Part shown: piece by piece, positions 8,782-16,525 of the stretch
How positions within the stretch are numbered: position 1 is the stretch's first letter
How the letters are laid out: each line of letters opens with the position of its first letter
From: Methylobacterium sp. UNC378MF
GTDB lineage: Bacteria; Pseudomonadota; Alphaproteobacteria; Rhizobiales; Beijerinckiaceae
DNA: 64,000 bases
Assembly (NCBI RefSeq): GCF_900103195.1
Contig: NZ_FMWU01000012.1
Location: forward strand, 124,001 to 188,000
Direction of reading: 5' to 3'
Notes under the pieces: generated by a model
Told to the model about the DNA's origin: nothing
Seen by the model: the letters and a program-made list of their open reading frames with translations, nothing else
The model's database searches: none
Made by a program: the position numbers and the translations under genes

Positions 8782-10845
8782 TCACAGCGCGAGCTGCACC
8801 CGGTCCGTTCCCTCAGCGGGCACCGCCGAGCAGATCAACACCTCGTCCTCGGCCACGGCCGCGCTCGGTTCCTTGCGATAGGTCACCGCGCCGGCGAGCA
8901 GCCTGGTGCGGCAGGTTCCGCAGCTTCCTGCGCGGCAGCTGTATGCGGGTGCGAGGCCGCGGGCTTCGGCGAGGTCGAGGAGGCTGCCGGAATCCGGCGT
9001 CCAGCGCGCCTCCTTGCCGGTGTCGAGGAAGGTCACCGGCACGGTCTCGGTGGCGGCCGGCGGCCGAGGTGGCGCGGCGATCCCGGGCGTTCCCTTGCGG
9101 ACCAGCCCAGAGGGACCGAACGCCTCTGCGTGGATCCGGTCATCTGCCACGTTGTAGCCGCGCAGCCCGTCATAGAGCGCCTGGGTGAAGGCCGACGGTC
9201 CGCACAGGTAGAAGTCGTAATCGGCGAAAGCCAGGATGCGCGTGAGCAGGGCCATGTCGATCCGGCCGGCGGCCTCGTAGTCGATGCCGGCCTGGGCATC
9301 CGAGACGTCGCTGAGGACGCGCACGATCCGGACTGCGCCCTGCGCCGCCGCGGCCAGCTCGGACAGCTCCCTGTCGAACGCGCGGTCCGCCCGCGAGCGG
9401 GCGGCGTAGATGAGCGTGGTCGGCCGAATGTCGCGGGTGCGCAGTCCCTCGTAGACCACGTGCCGGAGCATCGCGAGGAGCGGCGTGATCCCGACGCCGC
9501 CGGCCAGCAGCACCGCAGGGCGCCCCTCGTGGGCATCGAGGGTGAAGCCCCCGTCGGGCGCGCGCGCCTCGATGATGTCCCCGACCCGGATGCGGTCGTG
9601 GAGATGGCCCGACACGATCCCCTCGCGCTTCACGCTGATGCGGTAGCTCGTGTCCGAGGGGGCGACCGAGAGCGTGTAGGTCCGGATGACGGGCGCATCC
9701 GCTCCGGGCAGCGTCACGCGGATCGGGAGGTGCTGGCCCGCCCGGTGCGGAAGCCGTCCGGCGCCGTCATCCGGCACCAGGTGGAAGGACCGGATGAAGC
9801 GGCTCTCGTCGACGATCTTCGTCACCCGAAATGGCCGCCACTGGGCCGCGCGAGCGGCCGCCCGGACTCGGTCGGCGGCCTCTGCCCAGTCGCCGGTCAT
9901 CAAAGCGTTCGGCGACCAGCCATCCGCCCGGAGCGACCAGCGCAGGGGGAGGGCGCCGCGCCTGCGGACGACCCGGCGCGGCCTGAAGCTCCAGAGCCGC
10001 TCAGCGCCCTGGAAGGCGGCGATCTCGGGCGAGTTCAGGATCACCGTGGCATCGCCGGTCAGGTGCAGAAGTTCGCCCGTCTCGAAATCCGCGAAGACGA
10101 GGCCGGCCTTGCCGTTGAGAAGGATGTTGCCGAGGGTGGCGAAGAACAGGTTGCCGGCGAAGTCGGGAATGGTCAGCGTGCCGTCGGCGGCGATGCGGAC
10201 AAATCCCGCCTTGCCGCCGCGATGCGAGACGTCGACCTGGCGCCGGCCCTCGCGCTCGGCGTAGGACGCCACGAAGAACGTGTCGGCCGCCGTGATCAGG
10301 CCGCGCGCCGCTTCGTCGAGATCCACGCTCTCCTCGACCGAAGCCGTGACCGGCACGGTCGGGTCTCCGACGAAGGTCATGTCCCGGAGCTGGATGTACT
10401 GCGGGCAATTGCCGAAGCTCTGATCGACGTCGAGGCGCAGGATCCCGCCGGTTCCGGACCGGACGACCCCATTGACGCGATTGCGTCGGCGGCTGTGAAG
10501 CTCGATCCCCAGGAGGCCGATTGCGTCGCCGTCCTGTGTCCCCTGGCCCGCGGGATCGCCTGGGCCCGGCCGGGCGGCGATGTCGAGGACCGTGGGCGCG
10601 GGCGAGGTGATGAAGCCGGGGCTGCCGGCCACGAGCGTGGCCCAGGCGTCGCCGCGCTGATCGACACTGCCGAGCACGATGAAGGGAATCTGTGCGTAGA
10701 AGGCGCGGTGCTGATCGGGCATGTAATCCCGCACCACCCTCTGGCCGATCATCTCCATCCGGTCGGCGGCGCCGACCGTCTCCTGAATGGTCGTCTCGCC
10801 GGCATGCCATGTCGGCAGCTTCGCAAAGGTCTGTCCCTCATCCAT
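8782..10845 (-). CDS. Fusion: pyridoxamine-oxidase-like domain + ferredoxin reductase + [2Fe-2S] ferredoxin
   Basis: A 687-residue cytosolic protein. Residues about 1-310: FMN-binding split-barrel of the PNPOx-like family (AFYAQIPFIVLGSVDQRGDAW). About 335-440: FAD domain of ferredoxin-NADP reductase type (RTYTLSVAPSDTSYRISVKR). About 445-570: NAD(P) domain (AVLLAGGVGITPLLAMLRH, YLCGPSAFTQ). About 600-687: plant-type ferredoxin with cluster ligands near 637, 642, 645 and 672 (CRAGSCGTC ... ICS). NAD(P)H electrons can thus pass FAD to 2Fe-2S, and possibly to FMN in the same chain. ATG 10845 is chosen for the GGAGGG box 7 bases ahead; ATG 10860 is the alternative. It lies downstream of the GST gene. 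The substrate is unknown; reduction of electrophiles or feeding of an oxygenase are both possible. Confidence 0.88.
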   Translation of the reverse strand: MDEGQTFAKLPTWHAGETTIQETVGAADRMEMIGQRVVRDYMPDQHRAFYAQIPFIVLGSVDQRGDAWATLVAGSPGFITSPAPTVLDIAARPGPGDPAGQGTQDGDAIGLLGIELHSRRRNRVNGVVRSGTGGILRLDVDQSFGNCPQYIQLRDMTFVGDPTVPVTASVEESVDLDEAARGLITAADTFFVASYAEREGRRQVDVSHRGGKAGFVRIAADGTLTIPDFAGNLFFATLGNILLNGKAGLVFADFETGELLHLTGDATVILNSPEIAAFQGAERLWSFRPRRVVRRRGALPLRWSLRADGWSPNALMTGDWAEAADRVRAAARAAQWRPFRVTKIVDESRFIRSFHLVPDDGAGRLPHRAGQHLPIRVTLPGADAPVIRTYTLSVAPSDTSYRISVKREGIVSGHLHDRIRVGDIIEARAPDGGFTLDAHEGRPAVLLAGGVGITPLLAMLRHVVYEGLRTRDIRPTTLIYAARSRADRAFDRELSELAAAAQGAVRIVRVLSDVSDAQAGIDYEAAGRIDMALLTRILAFADYDFYLCGPSAFTQALYDGLRGYNVADDRIHAEAFGPSGLVRKGTPGIAAPPRPPAATETVPVTFLDTGKEARWTPDSGSLLDLAEARGLAPAYSCRAGSCGTCRTRLLAGAVTYRKEPSAAVAEDEVLICSAVPAEGTDRVQLAL

Positions 10846-10901
10846 CTTTGCGCCCTCCATTCGAATCCGCTCGCGGGCGCGGGTGCGCCCGGGCCGGCCG
10901 G

Positions 10902-11519
10902 TCACGCCGCGGCGGTGAGGCCCGCTGGGGTCTTGGCGAAGGGGACGAAGCCCGGCAGGTCTTCGATCCGGCGCAGGAACGTCCCGACATTGGGGTAGCC
11001 CGACAGATCCACATTTCCCTCCGGCGCGCGGGCCAGGTAGCTGTAGATCGCCACATCCGCGATGGTCGGCTGCCCGCCCGCGAGCCATTCCCGGCCGGCG
11101 AGGTGCGCCTCGAGCCGCGCCAGAAGCGTGTGCGCACGGGCGATCACCTCCTCTGGATTGAACGTGGCGCCGAAGACCGTGATCAGCCGCGCGGCGGCTG
11201 GGCCATAGGCGAGTTCGCCCGCCGCGACCGACAGCCAGCGCTGCACCGCCGCCGCGCCTTGCGGATCTTCGGGCAGCCAATCGGACCGGCCGAGCCGCTT
11301 CGCGACGTAGACGAGGATGGCGTTCGAATCGGTGACGATCACGCCGTCGTCGTCGAGCACCGGCACCTGGCCGAACGGGTTCATCGCGAGGAAACCCGGC
11401 TTCTTGTGCTCGCCAGCCTTCAGATCGATCTCGATCAGTTCATGCGGTGCGCCGACCAGGGACAGGAACAGGCGAGCCCGGTGTGCATGGCCCGAGAGTG
11501 GGTGATGATAGAGCTTCAT
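10902..11519 (-). CDS. Glutathione S-transferase
   Basis: A 205-residue GST. The N-terminal thioredoxin-like domain reads [20 protein letters not shown], then [13 protein letters not shown] with the cis-Pro, and [15 protein letters not shown] with the glutathione-binding TDS (E/D-S) pair. The C-terminal helical domain includes [21 protein letters not shown], the N-capping box of the GST core. The catalytic residue is probably Ser9 or a nearby residue, as in beta/theta-like bacterial forms. First gene of the operon that continues into the reductase fusion 56 bases downstream, with a LysR-type site about 100 bases upstream. Role: conjugation or reductive removal of an electrophile, substrate not indicated. 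Confidence 0.9.
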   Translation of the reverse strand: MKLYHHPLSGHAHRARLFLSLVGAPHELIEIDLKAGEHKKPGFLAMNPFGQVPVLDDDGVIVTDSNAILVYVAKRLGRSDWLPEDPQGAAAVQRWLSVAAGELAYGPAAARLITVFGATFNPEEVIARAHTLLARLEAHLAGREWLAGGQPTIADVAIYSYLARAPEGNVDLSGYPNVGTFLRRIEDLPGFVPFAKTPAGLTAAA

Positions 11520-11866
11520 GATGGCGGTACTTCTTCAGGGGCCGGGACTGCCCCGCGCCGTTCCAGAAGAATGCCGCCGGCGCCGTGTCGGCGGAATGCC
11601 CGTTCTGCGCAGTTCATGATTCCGAAACGCGGAATAATCGGCCGGCCTGTGGTCGAGATTTCTCGGGACGCAGGGGCTCGGCCAGCCATCGCATCCGCGC
11701 AGACGGACCGATGCGGTGTTCGACGGTCAGGGTGCGGAATCCCCCGACGGCTTCGCGCGATGACGGCCTTCTTTCGGCTTGCGCCTGCGGGGTTCTGCGT
11801 GCTCGTCTCGCCCGCCCTCATCGTGCGCGCGGGCCGTCGGAGGGGTCACCGATAGGATTTATCACC
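11520..11866. other. Divergent intergenic region between GST and uraH
   Basis: About 347 bases. Apart from the LysR-type palindrome at 11619-11635 there is no recognisable gene; open frames here are short and Arg/Ser-rich. It should contain the promoter of the GST operon (leftward) and of uraH (rightward). No convincing -35/-10 pair was identified. Confidence 0.5.
11619..11635. promoter_or_regulatory. LysR-type operator (T-N11-A palindrome)
   Basis: ATTCCG-AAACG-CGGAAT is a perfect 6+6 inverted repeat with a 5-base centre. It contains TTCCGAAACGCGGAA, which matches the T-N11-A consensus of LysR operators exactly. It lies about 100 bases upstream of the GST start, where LysR recognition sites usually sit, and the LysR gene is the last member of that operon. 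Confidence 0.6.
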
Positions 11867-12220
11867 ATGGGCCATCTCTCGACGCATGTGCTCGACACCA
11901 CCTCGGGCAAGCCGGCCGCAGGGGTCGCCGTCGAACTGCGCCGCCTCGCTGCCGACGGCACGGCCGAGCGTGTCGCCTCGGCCGTCACCAATGCCGATGG
12001 GCGCACAGACGGTCCGCTTCTGGACGACGCGACGTTATCGGCCGGCACCTACGAGTTGCTGTTTCACGTCGGCGCCTATTTCGCTCAATCAGGCCCGGAA
12101 GGATCGCCACCCTTTCTCGATGTCGTCCCCGTCCGCTTCGGGGTCTCCGACCCGACCGGGCGCTATCACGTCCCCTTGCTCGTCACCCCGTGGAGCTACG
12201 CGACCTATCGGGGCAGCTGA
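11867..12220 (+). CDS. uraH: 5-hydroxyisourate hydrolase
   Basis: A 117-residue transthyretin-like enzyme that opens 5-hydroxyisourate to OHCU in the urate-to-allantoin pathway. Seen: the family start [19 protein letters not shown] with the first catalytic His, the strand with [11 protein letters not shown] containing the active-site Arg, [14 protein letters not shown] segment ([13 protein letters not shown]), [17 protein letters not shown] with the second His, and the diagnostic C-terminal YRGS. Length is typical. ATG 11867 is supported by the family start. No urate oxidase or OHCU decarboxylase is adjacent, so it stands alone here; the PuuE-like deacetylase at 29.9 kb is the only other possible purine-pathway link in the window. 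Confidence 0.95.
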   Translation: MGHLSTHVLDTTSGKPAAGVAVELRRLAADGTAERVASAVTNADGRTDGPLLDDATLSAGTYELLFHVGAYFAQSGPEGSPPFLDVVPVRFGVSDPTGRYHVPLLVTPWSYATYRGS

Positions 12221-12322
12221 CGCGCTCCGTGGACGGAGATGATCGGGGTCAGGCCGAGAGAGCCGGATGAACCGTGCCGAAGTGATGCGCGAGGCCAGAT
12301 GTCTGAAAGAACTGTTTGGGAC

Positions 12323-12468
12323 TTGACACCGCCCCTATAACCGAAGAGCCTAGTTTTCAGGCGCGGGGCAAGGCTGCCCAGTTTCGCGCCAATACGTCTC
12401 GATCTTTTCCGGCGATGCCGCCCGCAGTGCTCACGCACTGGCGGGCTTTTTGCGTTCTGAAGGATTGC
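12323..12468 (+). promoter_or_regulatory. Leader of the amide operon with ANTAR-type hexaloop hairpin
   Basis: A TTGACA box (12323-12328) is a possible -35 element; a good -10 is not evident. Downstream the leader folds strongly: GGCGCG (12360-12365) pairs with CGCGCC (12385-12390) and encloses GGGC-AAGGCT-GCCC (12366-12379), a hairpin with a six-base loop having A at position 1 and G at position 4, the pattern recognised by ANTAR proteins. A weaker hairpin GCCT...AGGC lies just before it (about 12348-12362), with a 7-base loop. The intrinsic terminator follows at 12420. The second gene of the operon encodes an ANTAR protein, so the leader is read as its target; binding itself is inference. 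Confidence 0.65.
12420..12451 (+). terminator. Intrinsic terminator (attenuator) just upstream of amiC
   Basis: GCCCGCAGTGC (12420-12430), loop TCAC, then GCACTGGCGGGC (12435-12446) with a single bulged G, followed directly by TTTTT (12447-12451). It ends 17 bases before the amiC start codon and so lies inside the operon leader rather than after a gene. The position fits a conditional terminator as in the Pseudomonas ami operon, overcome when AmiR binds the preceding hairpin. Confidence 0.8.
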
Positions 12469-13623
12469 ATGGGCCTCAGCCATCACCGCATCGGCATCCT
12501 GTTCTCCGCGGAGGGTCCCTACGGTCTCGTAGGGCGCGCCATGCTGAACGGCGCGCTTCTGGCGGTCGAGGAGGTGAATGCCGAGGGCGAACTCATCCTC
12601 GAGCCTGTGATCTGCGACCCGCGCGGCGTCCTCGGCGGTTACGTCACTGGCGCCGAACAGCTCCTCGGCGCAGGCATCCGCCACGTCGTCGGCTGCTACA
12701 CCTCGTCGAGCCGCAAGGAGATTATCCCGATCTTCGAGAAGCGGGATGCGTTGCTCTGGTATCCGTCGCATTATGAGGGTTTCGAGACCTCGGCGAATGT
12801 AGTCTACACCGGTGCGGCACCGAATCAGCACATCGTCCCGTTGGTGCGGCACCTGCTTGAACGAGGCGGGCGCACGGCCTTCTGCGTCGGATCCAACTAC
12901 ATCTGGGCGTGGGAGAACAACCGGATCCTGCGGGAGACGTTGGCGATCGCGGGCGGCCAGGTTGCAGGCGAGCGTTATCTCGCAGTTGGCGAGACCGCCT
13001 TCGAGCAGGTGATCGAGGCGATCCTGGCCACAAGGCCGGATTTCATCTTCAACACCCTGATCGGGACGTCGGCGTACCACTTCCTCCGCGACTTCCGCAG
13101 CACCTGCCGCGCGCGCGGCATCGACCAGCCCCGCACGATGCCGGTGGCGAGTTGCAGCCTCGCCGAACCGGAACTCGAGGCGATCGGGCCGGAGGCGGTG
13201 GACGGCCATCTGTCGTCGAGCGTCTATTTCACCTCGATCGACACGCCCCGGAACCGCGCCTTCACGGCAGCCTATGCGGCGCGTTTTCCCGAAGGACCGA
13301 CTGCTTCGGCGGATACCGAATCCTCGTATATCGCGGTCCATCTCCTGGCGCGGGCACTGGCGCGGGCCGGCACGCAGGACGCCGCGACCGTGCGTCGGGC
13401 GGCCTGCGCGGACGGATTCGACGCGCCGCAGGGACCGGTGCGTCTCGACGAGACAACGCTCCACGCCTGCCTGACGCCCCGGATCGGCCTGTCGACGGCG
13501 GCTTCCCGGTTCACCATCGTGGCTCAGGCGGAAGAGCCGGTGGCGCCGGATCCCTATCTGGTACGCAGCGACCCGCGCGTCGTGCCTGTGAGCCGGCGAC
13601 CGCGCCTGCGGGTGGTGCCATGA
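12469..13623 (+). CDS. amiC: AmiC-like amide sensor (periplasmic-binding-protein fold, cytosolic)
   Basis: A 384-residue protein with the type I periplasmic-binding fold (RIGILFSAEGPYGLVGRAML, NAEGELILEPVICDPRG, VGCYTSSSRKEIIPIFE, LLWYPSHYEGFETS) but no signal peptide, as expected for AmiC, the amide-sensing negative regulator that holds the antiterminator AmiR inactive. ATG 12469 has AGGA 6 bases upstream and follows directly after the leader terminator. The gene overlaps amiR by 4 bases (ATGA). Ligand contacts in the family bind short amides; the formamidase at the end of the operon agrees. It could in principle act in transport, but the missing signal and the coupling to amiR argue for sensing. 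Confidence 0.88.
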   Translation: MGLSHHRIGILFSAEGPYGLVGRAMLNGALLAVEEVNAEGELILEPVICDPRGVLGGYVTGAEQLLGAGIRHVVGCYTSSSRKEIIPIFEKRDALLWYPSHYEGFETSANVVYTGAAPNQHIVPLVRHLLERGGRTAFCVGSNYIWAWENNRILRETLAIAGGQVAGERYLAVGETAFEQVIEAILATRPDFIFNTLIGTSAYHFLRDFRSTCRARGIDQPRTMPVASCSLAEPELEAIGPEAVDGHLSSSVYFTSIDTPRNRAFTAAYAARFPEGPTASADTESSYIAVHLLARALARAGTQDAATVRRAACADGFDAPQGPVRLDETTLHACLTPRIGLSTAASRFTIVAQAEEPVAPDPYLVRSDPRVVPVSRRPRLRVVP

Positions 13624-14261
13624 CGAATCCGCGCCTGATCCAGAATTTCAGCGGTGCGCAGGCCCTGCTGATCGTGCCGCCGAGCACCGTAACGGATATT
13701 CTCGCCGGCACCCTGATGAAACTCGGGCTCACCGTGGCCTCGGTGATCCCGGCCGGCGAGGCGCCCTGGCTCGATTTCGGGATCCTCAACCCCGAGCACC
13801 ACATCGTCATCGTGGACGGCGACCTGCCGCTGCCGGGCCTCGCGGCGAGTGCGGTCCCCGACCTGCCGCCGGTTCCTGTGGTTGGCCTGGTGGGCGTCGA
13901 GGCACCGAGCCGCCTCAAGGGGCTGCTCCAGCTCGGCGCCACCGGCCTCCTGCGAAAGCCGATCCACGGCGCCTCGGTCTACGCGGCCCTGTTCCTCGCG
14001 GTGAACGAGCACAACCGGCGTCGCCTGCTGGAGGAGCGCTTGGCCCGCCACGAGGAGCGGCGGCGCGGCCGGCGCCACGTCGTGAAGGCGATCCTGAGGC
14101 TGATGCAGGAGCACGGCCTCGACGACGACGCGGCCTACGAGGCCCTGCGCCGCGACGCCATGCGCGCCCGCCAGCCCCTCGAAGCCTATTGCGAGGCGCT
14201 CGTGCATGGCCGTCCGTCCATCGCGGCGGCCGCCGTGACGCCGCGCCTCGCCCGATCCTGA
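13620..14261 (+). CDS. amiR: ANTAR-domain antiterminator AmiR
   Basis: A 213-residue RNA-binding regulator. Residues about 10-120 form a degenerate receiver-like domain (HIVIVDGDLPLPGL, VVGLVGVEAPSRLKGLLQLGATGLLRKPI) with no clear phosphorylation site set, as in AmiR. A coiled coil follows (NRRRLLEERLARHEERRRGR), then the ANTAR three-helix domain (HVVKAILRLMQEHGLDDDAAYEALRRDAMRARQPL). ANTAR proteins bind paired hexaloop hairpins in leader RNA and prevent termination. The operon leader at 12323-12451 has such a hairpin plus terminator. Translationally coupled to amiC, which fits the AmiC-AmiR complex. Confidence 0.9.
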   Translation: MTNPRLIQNFSGAQALLIVPPSTVTDILAGTLMKLGLTVASVIPAGEAPWLDFGILNPEHHIVIVDGDLPLPGLAASAVPDLPPVPVVGLVGVEAPSRLKGLLQLGATGLLRKPIHGASVYAALFLAVNEHNRRRLLEERLARHEERRRGRRHVVKAILRLMQEHGLDDDAAYEALRRDAMRARQPLEAYCEALVHGRPSIAAAAVTPRLARS

Positions 14262-14297
14262 AGTTTCTTTGCCCCCCACGAAGACGAGGACGCCCCG

Positions 14298-15545
14298 ATG
14301 CCGAGAATGCCCCGCGGATCCCGCCGGTCCGCCCTCGCGGCCGCCATGCTCGCGAGCGCATCCCTGGCCGCCCCAGCGGCTCGCGCCGCCGACCCGATCA
14401 AGCTCGGCGTCCTCGAGGATCAGTCCGGCGACTTCGCGCTCGCCACGATCGGCAAGGTCCACGGCATCCAGCTCGCCACGGACGAGATCAACGCCGCGGG
14501 CGGCATCGCAGGGCGGAAGCTGGAACTCGTGATCTACGACACGCAGTCCGACAACACGCGCTATCAGGAATTCATGCGCCGGGTTCTCCAGCGCGACAAG
14601 GTCAACGCCGTCTTCGCGGGCTTCTCCAGCGCGTCCCGCGAGGCCTACCGGCCGATCGTCGACCAGCTCGACGGTTTCGCCTTCTACAACAACCAGTACG
14701 AGGGCGGCGTCTGCGACGGACACATGGTCGTCACCGGCGCGGTGCCCGAGCAGCAATTCTCGACGCTGATCCCGTGGATGATGGAGAAATTCGGCAAGCG
14801 GGTCTACACGATCGCGGCCGATTACAATTTCGGTCAGATCTCAGCCGAGTGGGTGCGCAACATCGTCAAGGAGAACGGCGGCGAAATGGTCGGGGAGGAG
14901 TTCATCCCCCTCGGCGTGTCGCAATTCTCGCAGACAATCCAGAACATCCAGAAGGCCAAGCCCGACATCCTGATGACCCTGCTCGTCGGCACCGCGCAGG
15001 CCTCCTATTACGAGCAGGCGGCGGCCGCGAACCTGAAGGTGCCGATGGGCTCCTCTGTCAATATCGGCCAGGGCTACGAGCACAAACGCTTCCAGCCCCC
15101 GAGCCTCGCCAACATGTACGTGACCACGAACTACATCGAGGAGGTCGATAGCCCGTCGAGCAAGGCCTTCCTCGCCAAGTGGAAGGCGAAATTCCCGAAC
15201 GAGCCCTACGTCAACCAGGAAGCCGAAAACTCGTACCTCGCGGTCTACCTCTACAAGCAGATGGTCGAGCGGGCGAACGGCTCGACCAAGCGCGCCGATC
15301 TCCGCAAGGTCATCGCGGCGGGCGACGTCTGCGTGGACGCGCCAGAGGGCAAGGTCTGCATCGACCCGAAGAGCCAGCACGCCTCCCACACGATCTACCT
15401 CGCGAAGGTCGACGAGAAGCACGCGATCTCCTTCCCGAAGACCTGGGACAACATCCAGCCCTACTGGCTCGGGAAGGCCGGCTGCGATCTGACCCAGAAG
15501 GATCCGATGGCGCAGTATACGCCGAGCAACCCGCCGAAGCCCTGA
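14298..15545 (+). CDS. Amide/urea ABC transporter substrate-binding protein (UrtA/FmdD-like)
   Basis: A 415-residue periplasmic binding protein with a basic start and Ala-rich signal peptide (cleavage after AARA, about residue 31). The mature protein starts DPIKLGVLEDQSGDFA and contains INAAGGIAGRKLELVIYDTQSDN, FYNNQYEGGVCDGHMV, TIAADYNFGQISAEWVRN and NSYLAVYLYKQMVE. This is the FmdD/UrtA branch that binds urea and short amides rather than leucine. First gene of the transport part of the operon, 36 bases after amiR and before the two permeases. Together with the formamidase it points to import of formamide, acetamide or similar. The exact ligand is inference. Confidence 0.88.
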   Translation: MPRMPRGSRRSALAAAMLASASLAAPAARAADPIKLGVLEDQSGDFALATIGKVHGIQLATDEINAAGGIAGRKLELVIYDTQSDNTRYQEFMRRVLQRDKVNAVFAGFSSASREAYRPIVDQLDGFAFYNNQYEGGVCDGHMVVTGAVPEQQFSTLIPWMMEKFGKRVYTIAADYNFGQISAEWVRNIVKENGGEMVGEEFIPLGVSQFSQTIQNIQKAKPDILMTLLVGTAQASYYEQAAAANLKVPMGSSVNIGQGYEHKRFQPPSLANMYVTTNYIEEVDSPSSKAFLAKWKAKFPNEPYVNQEAENSYLAVYLYKQMVERANGSTKRADLRKVIAAGDVCVDAPEGKVCIDPKSQHASHTIYLAKVDEKHAISFPKTWDNIQPYWLGKAGCDLTQKDPMAQYTPSNPPKP

Positions 15546-15648
15546 GCCGCCGGGACGGAAATCCGCGCGCCGCGGCCCCGGGCCGGAGACGACGCGACAT
15601 CGCCGGGGCCGAGGCCCCGGCCCACAGCCATCACGATCGGGCCTCCGG

Positions 15649-16521
15649 ATGGACCTGCTGACTCACGCCTTCACGTTCCTCTACCAGATCGGCGACGCGT
15701 TCTCGTTCCTGGTCCTCTCCGCCTGCGGCCTCGCGGTGGTGTTCGGCATGATGGGCGTGATCAACCTCGCGCACGGCGAGCTGATCATGTGCGGCGCCTA
15801 CGTCACGGCCGCGAGCACGCGGGCGGGGCTGCCGCTGCCGCTGGGGATCCTTGCCGGCGCGCTCGCGGCCGGGGCCGTCGGCATGGTCATGGAGCGCCTC
15901 GTCATCCGCCACCTCTACGGGCGGCCCCTCGACACGATCGTGGCGACCTGGGGCATCAGCCTCGCGGCGACGCAGGGCACGCTGATCCTGCTCGGCTCCA
16001 GCATGCCGGGGATCGGCACGCCGCTCGGCAGCTTCACGGTCGGCGGCTACTCCTACTCGACCTACCGCGTGGTGCTGATGGTCGCCGCCGTCGCGGTGCT
16101 GGCCGGGCTCTACCTCGCCTTCAACGCCACCCGCTTCGGGACCCTCGCCCGCGCCACCATCCAGGTGCCGCACATGGCGGAGGCACTCGGGGTCGATACC
16201 CGGACGGTCTACGCCCTGACCTTCGGCCTCGGCGCGGCGTTGGCGGGTCTCGCGGGCGGGCTCTACGCGCCGACCATGACCATCGTGCCGACCATGGGGA
16301 CGACCTTCATCATGGAGGCCTTCGTCACCGTGGTCGTGGGGGGCGCCGACATCTTCCTCGGCACGGCGCCCGCGGCCCTCGTGCTCGGCACGGTGCGGGC
16401 GCTGCTCACCACGTGGCAGGGCCAGCTCTTCGGGCAGATCGGCCTCCTCGTCGCGGTGATCCTGGTGATCCGGGTGCTCCCGCGGGGCATCTCGGGCCTG
16501 ATCCTGCGCGAGCGGGCCTGA
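15649..16521 (+). CDS. Amide/urea ABC transporter permease, UrtB/LivH type
   Basis: A 290-residue membrane protein with about eight helices. Characteristic: GLAVVFGMMGVINLAHGELIMCGAY near the N-terminus (the LivH/UrtB signature), the conserved loop NATRFGTLARATIQVPHMAEALGVDT, the EAA-like coupling region and FVTVVVGGADIFLGTAPAA. ATG 15649 begins MDLLTHAFTFLYQIGDAFSF. It is separated from the binding-protein gene by about 100 bases without recognisable features and lies 4 bases before the second permease. Pairs with the LivM-type permease to form the channel. Confidence 0.9.
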   Translation: MDLLTHAFTFLYQIGDAFSFLVLSACGLAVVFGMMGVINLAHGELIMCGAYVTAASTRAGLPLPLGILAGALAAGAVGMVMERLVIRHLYGRPLDTIVATWGISLAATQGTLILLGSSMPGIGTPLGSFTVGGYSYSTYRVVLMVAAVAVLAGLYLAFNATRFGTLARATIQVPHMAEALGVDTRTVYALTFGLGAALAGLAGGLYAPTMTIVPTMGTTFIMEAFVTVVVGGADIFLGTAPAALVLGTVRALLTTWQGQLFGQIGLLVAVILVIRVLPRGISGLILRERA

Positions 16522-16525
16522 GGCC

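Noticed and set aside
12205..13464. A 419-codon minus-strand open frame opposite amiC
   Set aside because: Would run through the operon leader and terminator; no family similarity.
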